NCBI GenBank assembly: GCA_002373045.1
Contig: DFHU01000051.1
Span: forward strand, 31,412 to 37,823
Reading direction: 5' to 3'
Source: Pseudoselenomonas ruminantium
GTDB taxonomy: Bacteria > Bacillota > Negativicutes > Selenomonadales > Selenomonadaceae
Length of the DNA stretch: 6,412 nucleotides
A program made the position numbers and the translations under genes. This document shows positions 5,700 to 6,412 of this stretch, one piece after another. Position 1 is the stretch's first letter; every line of letters begins with the position of its first letter. The notes below the pieces were generated by a model that saw only the letters and a list, made by a program, of their open reading frames with translations, had not been told where the DNA came from and made no database searches.

Positions 5700-5738
5700 A
5701 ACAGGCATAAAAGGTAATTATCCACTTTTATGCCTGTT
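5700..5738 (-). other. Intergenic 14-bp hairpin without a U-tract
   Basis: A perfect 14-bp inverted repeat (5700-5713 with 5725-5738; AACAGGCATAAAAG and its complement) closes an 11-nt loop, between the hydrolase A stop and the lipoprotein ribosome site. On the minus-strand RNA it is followed by CCTAATG, not by a run of U, so it is a poor intrinsic terminator. It may protect or process the mRNA, or partly attenuate transcription, making expression of the two genes unequal. Confidence 0.7.
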
Positions 5739-5748
5739 ATTTTCTAAA

Positions 5749-6412
5749 TCACTGTAAATTTTTATTGAAGAACGCTGCCAGCTTAGCAAATGGAATCTTA
5801 TCCATCTGGTCATAAAGGTCTACATGCGTAGCGCCGGGTACCACGATTTCCTCTTTCGGGCCTTTGATTTTGGCGTAAACATTGTCGGAGAAATACTTGG
5901 AATGTGCCTTATCCCCGGTAATCAGCAGAACCGGCGTATTGCCCAATTCCTCAATATTGCTCATCAGCTGGAAATCAAAGAAACCATACGGCGTTGCCGC
6001 ATCCCAAGCCGACTTGTTGGAATTAATGGCTCTGGGATGGAATGCTCTGCCGACATAATAGCCAAAGAAATCCTTGATAACCGGGTTGGCATCAGCAGGC
6101 AGATTATCGGGGAACATGGTATCGAAGGTTTCCACATTTCCCTTGGCATCTACACCCAGTTCATGCGCCCCTCGGATAGACTTGCCGGTCTTGGCTTCTT
6201 CATCACGCTTCTCAGCAATATGTTTCTTGACAAGTTCTCGCTGTTCCGGCGTATAGTAAGCACCATTATAGTGGTCACTGATGCTCTCACTCATATCGTA
6301 CATAGCCGAAGTTGCTACAGCCTTAATCCGGCTGTCACTGCCAGCCGCTGTGATTGCCATGCCGGACAAACCACAAATCCCCATAGCTCCTACCTGATTG
6401 GGATTGACAAAT
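5749..6412 (-). CDS. Alpha/beta hydrolase (hydrolase A), C-terminal part
   Basis: The frame is open to the window edge; codons before the internal ATG at 6384 (FVNPNQVGA) align with the paralogue, so that ATG is not the start and the N-terminal half lies outside. The visible part begins just before the nucleophile elbow G-I-C-G-L-S-G, with a probable Cys nucleophile, and includes the acid in TGDKAHSKYF (Asp where hydrolase B has Glu) and the base His in PGATHVDLYD. The cap region carries FHPRAINSN, matching YHPRSLNSN of hydrolase B. By eye, identity with hydrolase B is roughly 40 percent, highest in the last 30 residues, with a longer cap insertion in A. Export is likely by analogy but the signal region is not visible. 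The lipoprotein gene follows after 71 bp and a hairpin. Confidence 0.92.
   Translation of the reverse strand, partial: FVNPNQVGAMGICGLSGMAITAAGSDSRIKAVATSAMYDMSESISDHYNGAYYTPEQRELVKKHIAEKRDEEAKTGKSIRGAHELGVDAKGNVETFDTMFPDNLPADANPVIKDFFGYYVGRAFHPRAINSNKSAWDAATPYGFFDFQLMSNIEELGNTPVLLITGDKAHSKYFSDNVYAKIKGPKEEIVVPGATHVDLYDQMDKIPFAKLAAFFNKNLQ

Noticed and set aside
5678..5725. Upstream in-frame ATG giving the lipoprotein 16 extra residues
   Set aside because: The ATG lies in a hairpin arm without a ribosome site, and the extension would precede a well-formed lipoprotein signal that has GGAGGAGG directly ahead of its own ATG.
6382..6384. ATG as the start of hydrolase A
   Set aside because: It is within the nucleophile elbow; the frame is open upstream to the window edge and aligns with the paralogue.
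1..6412. CRISPR array, insertion sequence, tRNA or rRNA genes
   Set aside because: No regularly spaced repeats, transposase-like frames, terminal inverted repeats or recognisable RNA genes were seen on either strand.

Overview
The window looks like part of a low- to mid-GC Firmicutes-type bacterial chromosome. Strong purine-rich ribosome sites, a lipoprotein signal, an exported hydrolase and an aldo/keto reductase, cupin and DUF3737 gene set fit a gut or rumen anaerobe. A Negativicutes (Selenomonas-like) origin is my guess from gene style only; there is no rRNA or marker gene to confirm it. Every real gene lies on the minus strand, so transcription runs from position 6412 towards 1.

Layout in transcription order: (1) 6412-5749, the C-terminal part of alpha/beta hydrolase A, cut by the window edge. 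(2) 5677-5183, a small lipoprotein with a cyclophilin-like domain. (3) 5089-3950, a full-length exported alpha/beta hydrolase B, paralogous to A, ending in a strong intrinsic terminator. (4) 3856-3794, a short decayed copy of the 3' end of the lipoprotein gene. (5) 3767-2916, a DUF3737 beta-helix-like protein. (6) 2838-1795, an NADPH-type aldo/keto reductase. (7) 1725-1306, a small cupin with its own terminator. (8) 1157-42, an aldo/keto reductase fused to a two-cluster ferredoxin domain. (9) 42-1, the first 14 codons of a CYTH-domain protein overlapping the stop of gene 8.

The most informative part is the regulation. The DUF3737 gene, the cupin gene and the ferredoxin-type aldo/keto reductase gene are each preceded by nearly the same promoter: TTGACT, then exactly 19 bp holding a 20-bp dyad of the form ACTTgaAGT-N2-ACTtcAAGT, then a -10 box (TAGAGT or TAAAAT). 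A 19-bp spacer filled by a dyad is the hallmark of MerR-family activated promoters, so these three genes form a local regulon of one regulator that is not encoded in the window. The other aldo/keto reductase instead has a consensus sigma-A promoter (TTGACA-17-TATAAT) bracketed by two copies of a TGACA-N3-TGTCA-type operator, which looks like dual-site repression by a different regulator.

Taken together, the reductases, cupin and exported hydrolases suggest an inducible response to reactive carbonyls or other electrophiles, or the turnover of a small carbonyl or ester substrate. This function is inference. The hydrolase-lipoprotein region also shows a duplication history: two diverged hydrolases, one intact lipoprotein gene, and a near-identical fragment of that gene's 3' end on the far side of hydrolase B, so that hydrolase B is flanked by short direct repeats.
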